From Burkholderia thailandensis E264 (GTDB lineage Bacteria; Pseudomonadota; Gammaproteobacteria; Burkholderiales; Burkholderiaceae), in the NCBI RefSeq assembly GCF_000012365.1, contig NC_007651.1, forward strand, positions 3,658,001 to 3,722,000: a stretch of 64,000 nucleotides of DNA. The letters are read 5' to 3'. Positions 39,725-49,505 of the stretch are shown here, piece after piece (position 1 is the stretch's first letter; each line of letters begins with the position of its first letter). The translations under genes were made by a program, and so were the position numbers. The notes under the pieces are model-generated. The model searched no databases, was not told where the DNA came from, and was given only the letters and a program-made list of their open reading frames with translations.

Positions 39725-41084
39725 TGTCAGGAATTTCGTGTGCTGAGGCCGGTTAAAGGTCTCAGTTGATGGCGGAGGTGAATCGCTCGCCGAACAGAAT
39801 GGCGAACTGATTAACTGCTTGCCGCCAAGTGATAGGCGGCATCTTCCAATCCTTTTCGATGTTGCGCAAGGCCAGATACAGCAGTTTGCTGGCGGCTTCG
39901 TCGCTCGGGAAGTGGCCGCGGTTCTTGACGATCTTGCGCAACTGCATGTGCATGCTCTCGATAGCGTTTGTCGTATATACGATTCGACGCACCTCCGGCG
40001 GATAGGCAAAGAAGGGAATCACCTGTTCCCATTGGCGCTGCCACATGGCCGCGACGGTAGGGAATTTGCGGCCCCACTCGCTCTGCGCAAAGGCGTCGAG
40101 CGCCGCTGCCGCCGCCTCGGCCGTGGCGGCCTGGTAGATCGGCTTGATCGCGGCAGCCAGCGGCTTGCGATCCTTCCAGCTCGCCAGATTCAGCGAATTG
40201 CGGATCAGATGCACGATGCAGGTCTGGATTTGGGCGGCCGGATAGACCGCCTCGATCGCTTCGGGGAAGCCGCGCAACCCATCGACCACCGCGATCAGGA
40301 TGTCGTGCAAGCCGCGGTTCTTCAGCTCGTTGAAGACCTTCAGCCAGAACTTGGCGCCTTCGGTTTGCTCGATCCACAAACCCAGTACTTCCTTGCGGCC
40401 CTCGGCGCGGATGCCCAGCGCCAGATAGACCGCCTTGTTCTTGACCGTGCCTTCGTCGCGGATCTTCAGCCGCAGCGCGTCGAAGTACACAATCGGATAC
40501 ATGGCCTCGAGCGGGCGCTGCTGCCACTGTTCGACGTCGGCCAGCACCTCGTCGGTGACCGTCGAAATCAGGTCGGGCGACACCTGCAACCCGTACAGTT
40601 CCAGCAGATGGCCCTGAATCTCGCGAACGCTCATGCCGCGCGCATACATGCTGATCACGTGGTCGTCGAAGCCTGGCAGCCGGCGTTGGTACTTGCCAAC
40701 CAACTGCGGCTCAAACGTCGCCTGTCGATCGCGCGGAATATCCAGCTTCAGTTCGCCGTTGGGCGTCAGGACCGTCTTGGCGCTGGTGCCGTTGCGGTGG
40801 TTACCGGCCCTGCCTTGCTCGGTCTCGGCTGCCGGATGGTGGCTCAACTCGGCCGCGAGCATGCGCTCGGCCAGTTGCTTCTTGAGCTGGCCGGCCAGCC
40901 CCGATTCGCCCAGGATCGACTCGGCATCCTTGCCCTGAACCTGGGCAAGCAACTGATCGATCAGCTCATCGGGAAACAGCTTTGGTGCCTTCGGATTCTT
41001 GCTCTTCTTGCTCACTGTTGCATCGGTCATAGGACGTTAATTCCGTTATCGTCTCATGACCTCAGCACACTAAAAATCTGACAG
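39724..41084 (-). mobile_element. IS256-family insertion sequence (complete)
   Basis: About 1.36 kb with terminal inverted repeats. The left end reads TGTCAGGAATTTCGTGTGCT and continues GAGG (39725-39748). The right end, read inward, is TGTCAGATTTTTAGTGTGCT and continues GAGG (41083 down to about 41060). The transposase fills the interior. The flanking bases on the two sides do not match, so no target duplication is seen. Confidence 0.9.
39762..41030 (-). CDS. IS256-family transposase
   Basis: A 422-residue mutator-type transposase with a full DDE set: Asp in VYFDALRLKIRDEG, Asp in DILIAVVDGLRGFPEAIEAV, and Glu in FAQSEWGRKFP. The N-terminal part has AELSHHPAAETEQGRAGNHRNG and TVLTPNGELKLDIPRDR, as in the family. 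No frameshift is seen, so it should be active. Its neighbours on both sides are broken genes, which points to deletions mediated by this element. Confidence 0.93.
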   Translation of the reverse strand: MTDATVSKKSKNPKAPKLFPDELIDQLLAQVQGKDAESILGESGLAGQLKKQLAERMLAAELSHHPAAETEQGRAGNHRNGTSAKTVLTPNGELKLDIPRDRQATFEPQLVGKYQRRLPGFDDHVISMYARGMSVREIQGHLLELYGLQVSPDLISTVTDEVLADVEQWQQRPLEAMYPIVYFDALRLKIRDEGTVKNKAVYLALGIRAEGRKEVLGLWIEQTEGAKFWLKVFNELKNRGLHDILIAVVDGLRGFPEAIEAVYPAAQIQTCIVHLIRNSLNLASWKDRKPLAAAIKPIYQAATAEAAAAALDAFAQSEWGRKFPTVAAMWQRQWEQVIPFFAYPPEVRRIVYTTNAIESMHMQLRKIVKNRGHFPSDEAASKLLYLALRNIEKDWKMPPITWRQAVNQFAILFGERFTSAIN

Positions 41085-41427
41085 GCTCGAATTCCGGCAG
41101 GACGGGCAGCAGAAACCGGTAGCCGATCACGGGCAGGCTCACGCGCAGCCGGCCGCGCGGCGTTTGCGCGCTCTGCGACAGGGCGGCTTGCGCGTCGCGC
41201 AGTTCTTCGAGCGCGCGATGACAGCGCTCGTGGAAATGCCGTCCTTCGTCGGTCAGCGTGACCTTGCGCGTCGTCCTGTGGAAGAGCCGCACGCCGAGCG
41301 AGCGCTCGAGCTTCGCGATCGTCTTGCCGATCGCCGACGCCGATACGCCGAGCTTGCGTCCCGCCGCGACGAAGCTGAGCGTCTCGGCCGTGCGGACGAA
41401 CGCGACGATGCCGTTCAGGTTGTCCAT
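41084..41427 (-). pseudogene. LysR-family regulator truncated by IS256 (N-terminal third only)
   Basis: The first about 114 residues of a LysR regulator: MDNLNGIVAFVRTAETLSFV, winged HTH AAGRKLGVSASAIGKTIAKL then ERSLGVRLFHRTTRKVTLTD, and the start of the effector domain (RGRLRVSLPVIGYRFLLPVLPEF). The frame then runs into the IS end and stops at 41062. LysR proteins are about 300 residues, so the inducer-binding domain is lost. The gene is divergent from the MFS transporter, its likely target. Start at 41427 has a GGAG site. Confidence 0.9.
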
Positions 41428-41470
41428 ATCGCTCCGGTTCCCTTCGTTACCCGAAATTGCGGAATTCAAG

Positions 41471-41485
41471 TCCGTAATATACGGA
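41471..41485. promoter_or_regulatory. Candidate LysR operator between the lysR fragment and the MFS gene
   Basis: TCCGTAATATACGGA is a 6-bp inverted repeat with a 3-base centre, in the 172-bp space between the divergent genes. LysR proteins bind such A+T-centred dyads. Confidence 0.55.
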
Positions 41486-41599
41486 ATCTTGCGTTGTTTT
41501 TCGTCGATTGAATCCGGATTATCGTTCGTCGCTCGGCCGGAGGGTTCGTCGTCGCAACTGAGGCAGCGGCGCGCCCGCCGGCGCTTTTCAAACGGAGCG

Positions 41600-43174
41600 A
41601 TGATGATGGATCGATCTTTTTCCGCCGCGCGGCTCGCGATACTCGCGGCCGTCTGCCTCGCCGCGCTCGCGCTGCCGCTCGGCTTCTCGGGCGGCGCGGT
41701 TGCGACGCCCGCGATCGGCCGCGATCTCGGCGGCGGCCCGGTCGCGATGAACTGGGTCACGAACGCGTTCATGCTGACGTTCGGCAGCCTGTTGATGGCG
41801 GCGGGCGCGCTCGCCGACCAGTTCGGCCGCAAGCGCGTGTTCGCGGCGGGCGTTGGCGGCTTCACCGCGTGCTCGCTCGCGCTCGGCTTCGCGCCGTCGA
41901 TCGTCGCCGTCGATTTGCTGCGCGCCGCGCAAGGCGTGGCGGCCGCCGCGGCGCTCGCGGGCGGCACGGCAGCGCTCGCGCAGGAGTTCGACGGCGCCGC
42001 GCGCACCCGTGCGTTCAGCGTGCTCGGCACGACGTTCGGGCTCGGGCTCGCGTTCGGCCCGGTGCTTGCGGGCGTGCTGATCGAGTGCTTCGGCTGGCGC
42101 GCGATCTTCGCGACGGGCGCCGTGGCGGGCGCGCTGTCGCTCGCGTTCGGCGTGCCGAGGATGCGCGAGTCGCGCGATCCGCAGGCACAGGGCCTTGACT
42201 GGGCCGGGACCCTCGCGTTCACGGCAATGCTGTCGTGTTTCACGTTCGGCGTGATCCAGGCGCAGGAAAGCGGCTGGGCGAGCCCGCTCGTCGCGGCGCT
42301 GCTCGCGGGCGCGGCGCTCTGCGCGATCGCGTTCGCGACGATCGAGGCGCGCGTCGCGCGGCCGATGCTCGATCTGTCGCTGTTCCGCTACCCGCGTTTC
42401 GTCGGCGTGCAGGTGCTGCCGATCGCGACCTGCTGCTGCTACATCGTGCTGCTCGTCGTGCTGCCGCTGCGCTTCATCGGCATCGACGGCTTCAGCGAAA
42501 TCGACGCCGGCTGGCTCATGCTCGCGTTGTCCGCGCCGATGCTCGTCGTGCCGATGCTCGCGGCGACGCTCACGCGCTGGATGTCGGCGGGCGTGATCTC
42601 GGGCATCGGGCTCGTGATCGCGGCCGCGGGCCTCGCGTGGCTCGGCCGCGCGCTGCACGGCGGCGCGGGCGCGGCGGCGATCGCGCCGATGCTCGCGATC
42701 GGCATTGGCGCGGGGATGCCGTGGGGGCTGATGGACGGCTTGTCGGTGAGCGTCGTGCCGAAGGAGCGCGCCGGAATGGCGACGGGCATTTTCAGCACGA
42801 CGCGCGTCGCCGGCGAGGGGATCGCGCTCGCGATCGTCAATGCGATTCTCGCGACGCTCGCGCAGCCGCACGTGCGCGACGCGGTGCCGTCGCTCGTCGC
42901 GCCCGCCGCCGTGCACGAGGCCGCCGCGCGGCTCGCGACGGGCGACCTCGCGCATGCGGCCGCGCTGCTGCCGGGCGTCGCGCGCGACGCGCTGCGGCAA
43001 AGCTATGCGGCTGCGTTCGGCAGCCTGCTCGGCGGGCTGACGGTCGTCACGCTGCTGTGCGCGCTCGCCGCGTTCGCGTTCCTGAGCGGGACTCGCGCGC
43101 AAGACGAGCCGGTGGCCGAACCGGCGAGCGCGGGCGTTCGCCGTGCGCCGACGCTCGATCGTGAGTGCGGATGA
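41600..43174 (+). CDS. MFS transporter, DHA2/EmrB-QacA type drug exporter
   Basis: A 524-residue protein of the 14-TM major facilitator group. Membrane segments begin at residue about 10. Motif A is ADQFGRKRVFAAG; the antiporter-type motif C is TTFGLGLAFGPVLAGVL. MNWVTNAFMLTFG in TM2 is typical of EmrB/QacA. It would export drugs or other toxic compounds by proton antiport; the substrate is unknown. Three ATG codons in a row at 41600-41608 follow a GGAG site. It is divergent from the truncated LysR gene, so its normal control is probably lost. Confidence 0.9.
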   Translation: MMMDRSFSAARLAILAAVCLAALALPLGFSGGAVATPAIGRDLGGGPVAMNWVTNAFMLTFGSLLMAAGALADQFGRKRVFAAGVGGFTACSLALGFAPSIVAVDLLRAAQGVAAAAALAGGTAALAQEFDGAARTRAFSVLGTTFGLGLAFGPVLAGVLIECFGWRAIFATGAVAGALSLAFGVPRMRESRDPQAQGLDWAGTLAFTAMLSCFTFGVIQAQESGWASPLVAALLAGAALCAIAFATIEARVARPMLDLSLFRYPRFVGVQVLPIATCCCYIVLLVVLPLRFIGIDGFSEIDAGWLMLALSAPMLVVPMLAATLTRWMSAGVISGIGLVIAAAGLAWLGRALHGGAGAAAIAPMLAIGIGAGMPWGLMDGLSVSVVPKERAGMATGIFSTTRVAGEGIALAIVNAILATLAQPHVRDAVPSLVAPAAVHEAAARLATGDLAHAAALLPGVARDALRQSYAAAFGSLLGGLTVVTLLCALAAFAFLSGTRAQDEPVAEPASAGVRRAPTLDRECG

Positions 43175-43593
43175 AGTGCGAATGAAGTGCGGAGGATAAA
43201 GGGAGGCGGCCGCGCGCCGGCCTGGCGCGATGGCCGTGCGGCCAATGTTCGGAGAGACCCGAGAGATCGGAGAGATCGAAGAGATCCGAGAGATCGAAGA
43301 GGCGACGAGCGAAGCGACGACGGAAGATCGAGCGGCTGAAGCGTCGATGACGGAGGGGCCAGCGGCGCGAGGGCCGGCAGAAGGGCCGACGCGCGAGCGC
43401 CGGCGCCGGAACGCTCGGCCGCGAAAGACGCGTCGCCCGCGTATCCCGTTGCCGTGAGCGATTCGGCCGCCGGGCCGAATCGACGCAAGCGCGAAAAAGC
43501 CCGACGGAGCCGCGTCGACACGCGAATCCGCCGGGCCAGGCCAAGCCGTTCATGCGGCGCGCGGCGCGAACGATTCGCGTCGCGCGCGCGGGA
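43175..43593. other. Intergenic region between convergent MFS and aldehyde dehydrogenase genes
   Basis: No gene supported. The open frame through the 9-bp repeat encodes a Glu/Arg low-complexity chain and has no family match. Apart from the repeat I see no structured element. Confidence 0.5.
43251..43304. repeat. 9-bp tandem repeat (VNTR-like)
   Basis: Six imperfect 9-bp units, GGAGAGACC, CGAGAGATC, GGAGAGATC, GAAGAGATC, CGAGAGATC and GAAGAGGCG, follow one another in the noncoding stretch after the MFS gene. Short repeats like this often vary in copy number between strains. Confidence 0.85.
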
Positions 43594-45114
<1,521 letters not shown>

Positions 45115-45176
45115 CGTTGCTCCTCGCATGTCGGTATCGGTGATGCGCCGCGCGACGTGCGCGACGCCGATCGTTA

Positions 45177-45192
45177 CGCCAAAACCGTGCCA
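45177..45192 (-). promoter_or_regulatory. Sigma-54-type promoter for the aldehyde dehydrogenase gene
   Basis: On the minus strand TGGCACGGTTTTGGCG has GG and GC exactly 10 bases apart, as in the -24/-12 consensus (TGGCAC-N5-TTGC); one base of the -12 part differs. It lies about 63 bases before the start codon. Confidence 0.7.
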
Positions 45193-45277
45193 GCGGGCTG
45201 CGCCGCGGTGCATCGGAGCGCCGGCGCGGGGCCAGGCGCACGCGCGGCGCGGCGGCGCGCGGCGAACTGCGCCACGG

Positions 45278-45307
45278 TTGAACACCCGCCGCGCGCCGGT
45301 TGTTCAA
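45278..45307. promoter_or_regulatory. Inverted repeat TTGAACA-N16-TGTTCAA
   Basis: A perfect 7-bp inverted repeat near the centre of the divergent region, between the two sigma-54-type promoters. Its place suits an upstream activator site for a sigma-54-dependent regulator. Confidence 0.6.
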
Positions 45308-45357
45308 ACGCGGCACAGCGTCGCACCCACATCGGCGATTTTGGCGACGGTACGCTT

Positions 45358-45373
45358 CGGCATGGGAATTGCG
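45358..45373 (+). promoter_or_regulatory. Sigma-54-type promoter for the EutR-like regulator gene
   Basis: CGGCATGGGAATTGCG on the plus strand has the GG-N10-GC spacing and a perfect TTGC at -12. It lies about 45 bases before the regulator's start codon. Confidence 0.6.
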
Positions 45374-45419
45374 TAATCGGACGGATCGTTTCAGCTTCAG
45401 CGACGCAAAAGGAGGCGCG

Positions 45420-46448
45420 ATGGATCACGAGCACGCCGGCGCCGAGACGACGGCGGAGGATACGGGACGCAGCGCGGACGGCGATGGCGGCGCGGCCGGG
45501 CGTGCGCTCGTCAGCGTCGCGCACGACGCCGACGAGCAGGCGCGCAACCTGATCGGCTGGCGCCAGACCTACGACCAGCTCGCGGCGGGCCGTTTCGTCG
45601 GCACGCTAACCGAGCTGCCGCTCGACACGATGAAGGTGTTCCGCGAGACGACGAGCCACACGCTGCGGCAGGCGTGCGAAGTGCGCGGCGATGCGTACTG
45701 GTTCGGCATTCCGGTCGCGCGCGACGGCGCGGCGCGCATCGATGCGCGGCCGATCGCCGCCGACGCGCTGGCGTTTCGGCCCGGCAATGTCGAATTCGAG
45801 CTGCTCACGCCCGCGCAATTCTCGATCTACGGTGTCGTCGTGCGCGGCGCGGTGCTGCGCCGCTATGCGGAGGAAGTCGAGCGCTGCGGGCTCGACGAGC
45901 GATTGCCGCTCGTGCCCGTCGTGCGCGTCGGCGAGGCGCGGCTCACGCGGCTTTGCGCGCTGCTCGCGCAGCGTCTCGACGACGCGGACGCGATGAGCGC
46001 GGCGGGCGCGCCGCTGTCGGACTGCGCGCGCAACGATCTGCAGGCGGAGGTGCTTGCGGCGTTGTTCGATCTGTGCGCGTCTCCCGCGGCCGATGCGACG
46101 ATCGAGCATTCGTCGCGGCGGCGCAGGATCGTCGCGGCCGCGCGCGATTACGTGCTCGCGCACCGCTCGCGGCCCGTCGGCGTGCCGGAGCTGTGCGAGC
46201 AACTGCATGTGAGCCGGCGCACGCTGCAGTACTGCTTCCAGGACGTGCTCGGGATGGCGCCCGCGACCTATCTGCGCGCGCTGCGGCTCAATGGCGTGCG
46301 GCGCGACTTGCGCGGGCGCGCGGCGGATTCGGTGCAGGACGTCGCGGCCGCGTGGGGGTTTTGGCACCTGAGCCAGTTCGCGACCGATTACCGGCGGATG
46401 TTCGGCGCGCGGCCATCGGAGACGCTGCGCGGCGCGCTCGCCTGCTGA
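45420..46448 (+). CDS. AraC-family regulator, EutR-like
   Basis: A 342-residue regulator. The N-terminal 220 residues have the features of the ethanolamine-regulator group (LIGWRQTYDQLAAGRFVGTL, LDTMKVFRETTSHTLRQ and FGIPVARDG). The C-terminal HTH pair is VPELCEQLHVSRRTLQYCFQDVLGMAP and VQDVAAAWGFWHLSQFATDYRRMFG. The start has an AAAGGAGG site. It is divergent from the aldehyde dehydrogenase gene and probably regulates it. The ligand cannot be told from sequence. Confidence 0.9.
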   Translation: MDHEHAGAETTAEDTGRSADGDGGAAGRALVSVAHDADEQARNLIGWRQTYDQLAAGRFVGTLTELPLDTMKVFRETTSHTLRQACEVRGDAYWFGIPVARDGAARIDARPIAADALAFRPGNVEFELLTPAQFSIYGVVVRGAVLRRYAEEVERCGLDERLPLVPVVRVGEARLTRLCALLAQRLDDADAMSAAGAPLSDCARNDLQAEVLAALFDLCASPAADATIEHSSRRRRIVAAARDYVLAHRSRPVGVPELCEQLHVSRRTLQYCFQDVLGMAPATYLRALRLNGVRRDLRGRAADSVQDVAAAWGFWHLSQFATDYRRMFGARPSETLRGALAC

Positions 46449-46569
46449 GGCGGTGAGCGGCGCGCCGGCCGCCGGCGTCGGGCGGCTCGCGGCTTACGAA
46501 TCGTGGCTCGCGGCTCGCGCGCGGCGTACCCGGCGCGCACGCGGAGTCATCGGCTTGTCGCGCGGGTGT

Positions 46570-47637
46570 TCACGTCCGCGCCTGCGGCCACGCGATCGCG
46601 TCCCAGTCGATGCGCCGATACGCGGCGTCGATTTGCGCGATATCGTCCGCCGCATCGCTTTTGTGGCGATTGCGCAGCATCTCGGGCACATCGAGCTCGA
46701 TCGCCGTACAAAACGGATAGTCGCGCACCCGCAGCTCGGGCGCGATGCTCGAAAAGCACGCGAGCGTCGGCACGTCGAACCCGGCCGCGATGTGCACGGC
46801 CGACGTATCCGCGCAGAGCACGATGCTTGCGTGCCCGACCCAACTGATGAATTGCGCGGTATCGGCGGAGTGGCCGCTCACATCGACATAATCCGGATGG
46901 CTGATCGGCCCGAAGCCGAGCACGGGCAGCCGATACGCGCGCGCGAGCCGCTCGACGAGCGCCGCGCGCCGTGCCGCCGGAATGCTGCGCAGCGGCGTGC
47001 TCGCCTGCGGGCAGAACAACGCGTACGGCCGGCCGCGCCATTCGGGCGGCAGCGTGGGCAGCGTCAGCCGCGCGAGCCAGCGATTGCATTTCGCGTCGGC
47101 CGCGATCGACTCGGGCGGCACGCCGAGCGACGCGACGAAGAAGTCGATCATCGGCCGCGCCGCGAATGCGGGCCAGTACAGGTGATTGCCGAGATCGATT
47201 CGCGTGTCGCGCGCCGGCAGGTCGGCCGCGGGCCACGGCAGCGTGCGGACCGGCGCGATCGCATCGGCCGCGAGCCGGTACAGCGCATCGACGTACGCGG
47301 GCGCGTGCGCGGGACGGTACAGCACGAAGCGCACGTGCGGGTGCCGCGCCTTGATCGCCGCGAGCGCGGTCAGCCCGATCACCGAATCGCCGAGCGTGAC
47401 GCCCATCCCGTTGATGACGTGAACCGTCGACAACGTCGCGTAATCGAGCGCGAACGGGCGGCTCGCCGCGTGCAGCAGCCCGACCCGGGCCGCCGCGCCG
47501 ACGTAGCCGCGCGCATCGGCGCTCGTGCATTCGAGATCGTAAGGCGCGACGAGCCGCCCGTCGGGCGAAAGCAGCGTGCCGGGGTACGCGAGCGCATCGG
47601 CGGGCGACAGCGTGGTGTCGTCGAATGTCATCGTCAT
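46570..47637 (-). CDS. Glycosyltransferase family 9 (heptosyltransferase-like)
   Basis: A 355-residue GT9 protein. NGMGVTLGDSVIGLTALAAIKARHPHVRFV is the N-terminal Rossmann start with the conserved GD motif, and VLCADTSAVHIAAGFDVPTLACF is the C-terminal donor-site signature. Relatives add heptose or other sugars to lipopolysaccharide core or surface glycans. No membrane segment; it acts at the inner face of the membrane. It lies 32 bp downstream of the ThDP enzyme; the link between the two is unclear. The start codon (MTMTFDD) lacks a clear ribosome site. Confidence 0.8.
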   Translation of the reverse strand: MTMTFDDTTLSPADALAYPGTLLSPDGRLVAPYDLECTSADARGYVGAAARVGLLHAASRPFALDYATLSTVHVINGMGVTLGDSVIGLTALAAIKARHPHVRFVLYRPAHAPAYVDALYRLAADAIAPVRTLPWPAADLPARDTRIDLGNHLYWPAFAARPMIDFFVASLGVPPESIAADAKCNRWLARLTLPTLPPEWRGRPYALFCPQASTPLRSIPAARRAALVERLARAYRLPVLGFGPISHPDYVDVSGHSADTAQFISWVGHASIVLCADTSAVHIAAGFDVPTLACFSSIAPELRVRDYPFCTAIELDVPEMLRNRHKSDAADDIAQIDAAYRRIDWDAIAWPQART

Positions 47638-47669
47638 CGCGAGGGAGCGCTCGTCGGCCGCGCGGCCAC

Positions 47670-49373
47670 TCACGCGCGACGCGCGCGCAACCCCTGCTCG
47701 CGCACCTGCTCGAGCGTCGCGGCGGGCGTGCACGCGTCCTGCGGCACGCGGATCTCGATCAGCGCGGGCGCACCGCTTGCGAGCGCGCGTTCGAGCGCGG
47801 GCAGGAAATCGGCCGTGCGCTCGACCGTCTCGCCGTGTGCCCCGAACGCGCGCGCATACGCGGCGAAATCCGGGTTCGTGAGCCCGGTGCCGTGCACGCG
47901 CGCCGGATAGTTGCGCTCCTGATGCATGCGGATCGTGCCGAAATGACCGTTGTTCACGACGAGCACGATGATCGCGAGCCCGTACTGGATCGCGGTCGCG
48001 AGCTCGTTGCCGGCCATCATGAAGCAGCCGTCGCCCGCGAGCGCGACGACCGTGCGTTGCGGATACAGCGACTTCGCCGCGAGCGCGGCCGGCACGCCGT
48101 AACCCATTGCGCCGCTTGTCGGCGCGAGCTGCGAGCGGAAGTGGCGGTATGCGAAGTGGCGGTGCAGCCATGCGGCGTAGTTGCCGGCGCCGTTCGTCAC
48201 GATCGCGTCGTGCGGCAGGCGTTCGCGCAATTGCCGCATCACGTCGCCGAGCTGCACGTCGCCCGGCATCGGCCGCGGCGCGCGCCAGTCGAGATACGCG
48301 CGATGCGCGTCGGCGGCGCTGCCCGCCCACGCGGGCGATGCCGGCGGCTCGAGCGCGGCGAGTTGCGCGGCGATCTCGGGCATGCCGGAGGCGATCGGCA
48401 GATCGGCCGCATAGACGCGTCCCAGCTCGTCCGCGCCCTGATGCACGTGGACGAGCACCTGCTTCGGCTTCGGAATGTCGATCAGCGTGTAGCCGCCCGT
48501 CGTCGCTTCGCCGAGGCGCGGGCCGAGTGCGAACAGCAGGTCCGCATCGCGGATGCGGCGCGCGAGCTCGGGATTCACGCCGAGGCCGACGTCGCCCGCG
48601 TACTGCGGATGCTCGTTGTCGAACGTGTCCTGATAGCGGAACGCGCACGCGATCGGCAATTGCCAGCGTTCGACGAACGTGCGCAGATCCGCGCACGCGT
48701 CGGGCGTCCAGCCGCTGCCGCCCGCGATCACGAGCGGCCGCCGAGCGCGCGAAAGCCGCTCGCGCAGCTCGTTCATCTGCGCGGCCGACGGCGCGGCGGC
48801 GATGCGTTTCGCCGCGGGGGCGACGGGTTGCGCGGCGCACGGCTCGGACAGCACGTCCTCGGGCAGCGCGAGCACGACGGGGCCGGGCCGGCCCGACATC
48901 GCGACGTGAAACGCGTGGCTCAGGTATTCGGGAATGCGGCGCGGATCGTCGATCTGCGCAACCCACTTCGCGAGCTGGCCGAACATGCGCCGATAGTCGA
49001 TTTCCTGGAACGCCTCGCGATCGAGATGCTCGCGCGCGCACTGGCCGATGAAGAGGATCATCGGCGTCGAATCCTGGAAGGCGGTGTGCACGCCGATCGA
49101 CGCGTGCGTCGCGCCGGGGCCGCGCGTGACGAACGCGATGCCGGGCCGGCCGGTCAGCTTGCCGACGGCTTCCGCCATGTTCGCGGCGGCGGCTTCGTGC
49201 CGGCAGACGACGGTCTGGATGCGCTCGGTTTCGTCGGCGAGGGAATCGAGGACGGCGAGAAAGCTCTCGCCGGGAACACAGAACACGCGCTCGACGCGAT
49301 TCGCGAGCAGGGCGTCGACGAGCAGCCGTGCGCCGGTGGTGGCGCGCTGCTCGCGGTCCGGGGAAATCGACAT
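47670..49373 (-). CDS. Thiamine-diphosphate-dependent enzyme (acetolactate synthase/decarboxylase-like)
   Basis: A 567-residue ThDP enzyme. The N-terminal PYR domain has FCVPGESFLAVLDSL, the activating Glu in VVCRHEAAAANMAEA, and GRPGIAFVTRGPGATHASIG. The C-terminal PP domain has SGAMGYGVPAALAAKSL and the ThDP/Mg motif ALAGDGCFMMAGNELATA then NNGHFGTIRMHQ. It resembles ALS-like enzymes without the FAD role being clear. Substrate could be a 2-oxo acid; the exact reaction is not decided. It lies in the same direction as serine dehydratase and the glycine-cleavage genes. Confidence 0.85.
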   Translation of the reverse strand: MSISPDREQRATTGARLLVDALLANRVERVFCVPGESFLAVLDSLADETERIQTVVCRHEAAAANMAEAVGKLTGRPGIAFVTRGPGATHASIGVHTAFQDSTPMILFIGQCAREHLDREAFQEIDYRRMFGQLAKWVAQIDDPRRIPEYLSHAFHVAMSGRPGPVVLALPEDVLSEPCAAQPVAPAAKRIAAAPSAAQMNELRERLSRARRPLVIAGGSGWTPDACADLRTFVERWQLPIACAFRYQDTFDNEHPQYAGDVGLGVNPELARRIRDADLLFALGPRLGEATTGGYTLIDIPKPKQVLVHVHQGADELGRVYAADLPIASGMPEIAAQLAALEPPASPAWAGSAADAHRAYLDWRAPRPMPGDVQLGDVMRQLRERLPHDAIVTNGAGNYAAWLHRHFAYRHFRSQLAPTSGAMGYGVPAALAAKSLYPQRTVVALAGDGCFMMAGNELATAIQYGLAIIVLVVNNGHFGTIRMHQERNYPARVHGTGLTNPDFAAYARAFGAHGETVERTADFLPALERALASGAPALIEIRVPQDACTPAATLEQVREQGLRARRA

Positions 49374-49505
49374 ATAAGACGGGCTCCCTTCGTGGCGGGA
49401 CGTACAGCTTACGCCGGTTGAAGGGGCGACGGAAGGCGCGCCCGCGTGCTGCAGGGCAGCGATGTTCGCGCGCCGCGCCGACGCGATGCGCGGCGCGCCC
49501 GCGCG

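Noticed and set aside
43230..43457. 75-codon Glu/Arg-rich frame over the 9-bp repeat
   Set aside because: Low-complexity translation of the repeat; no ribosome site.
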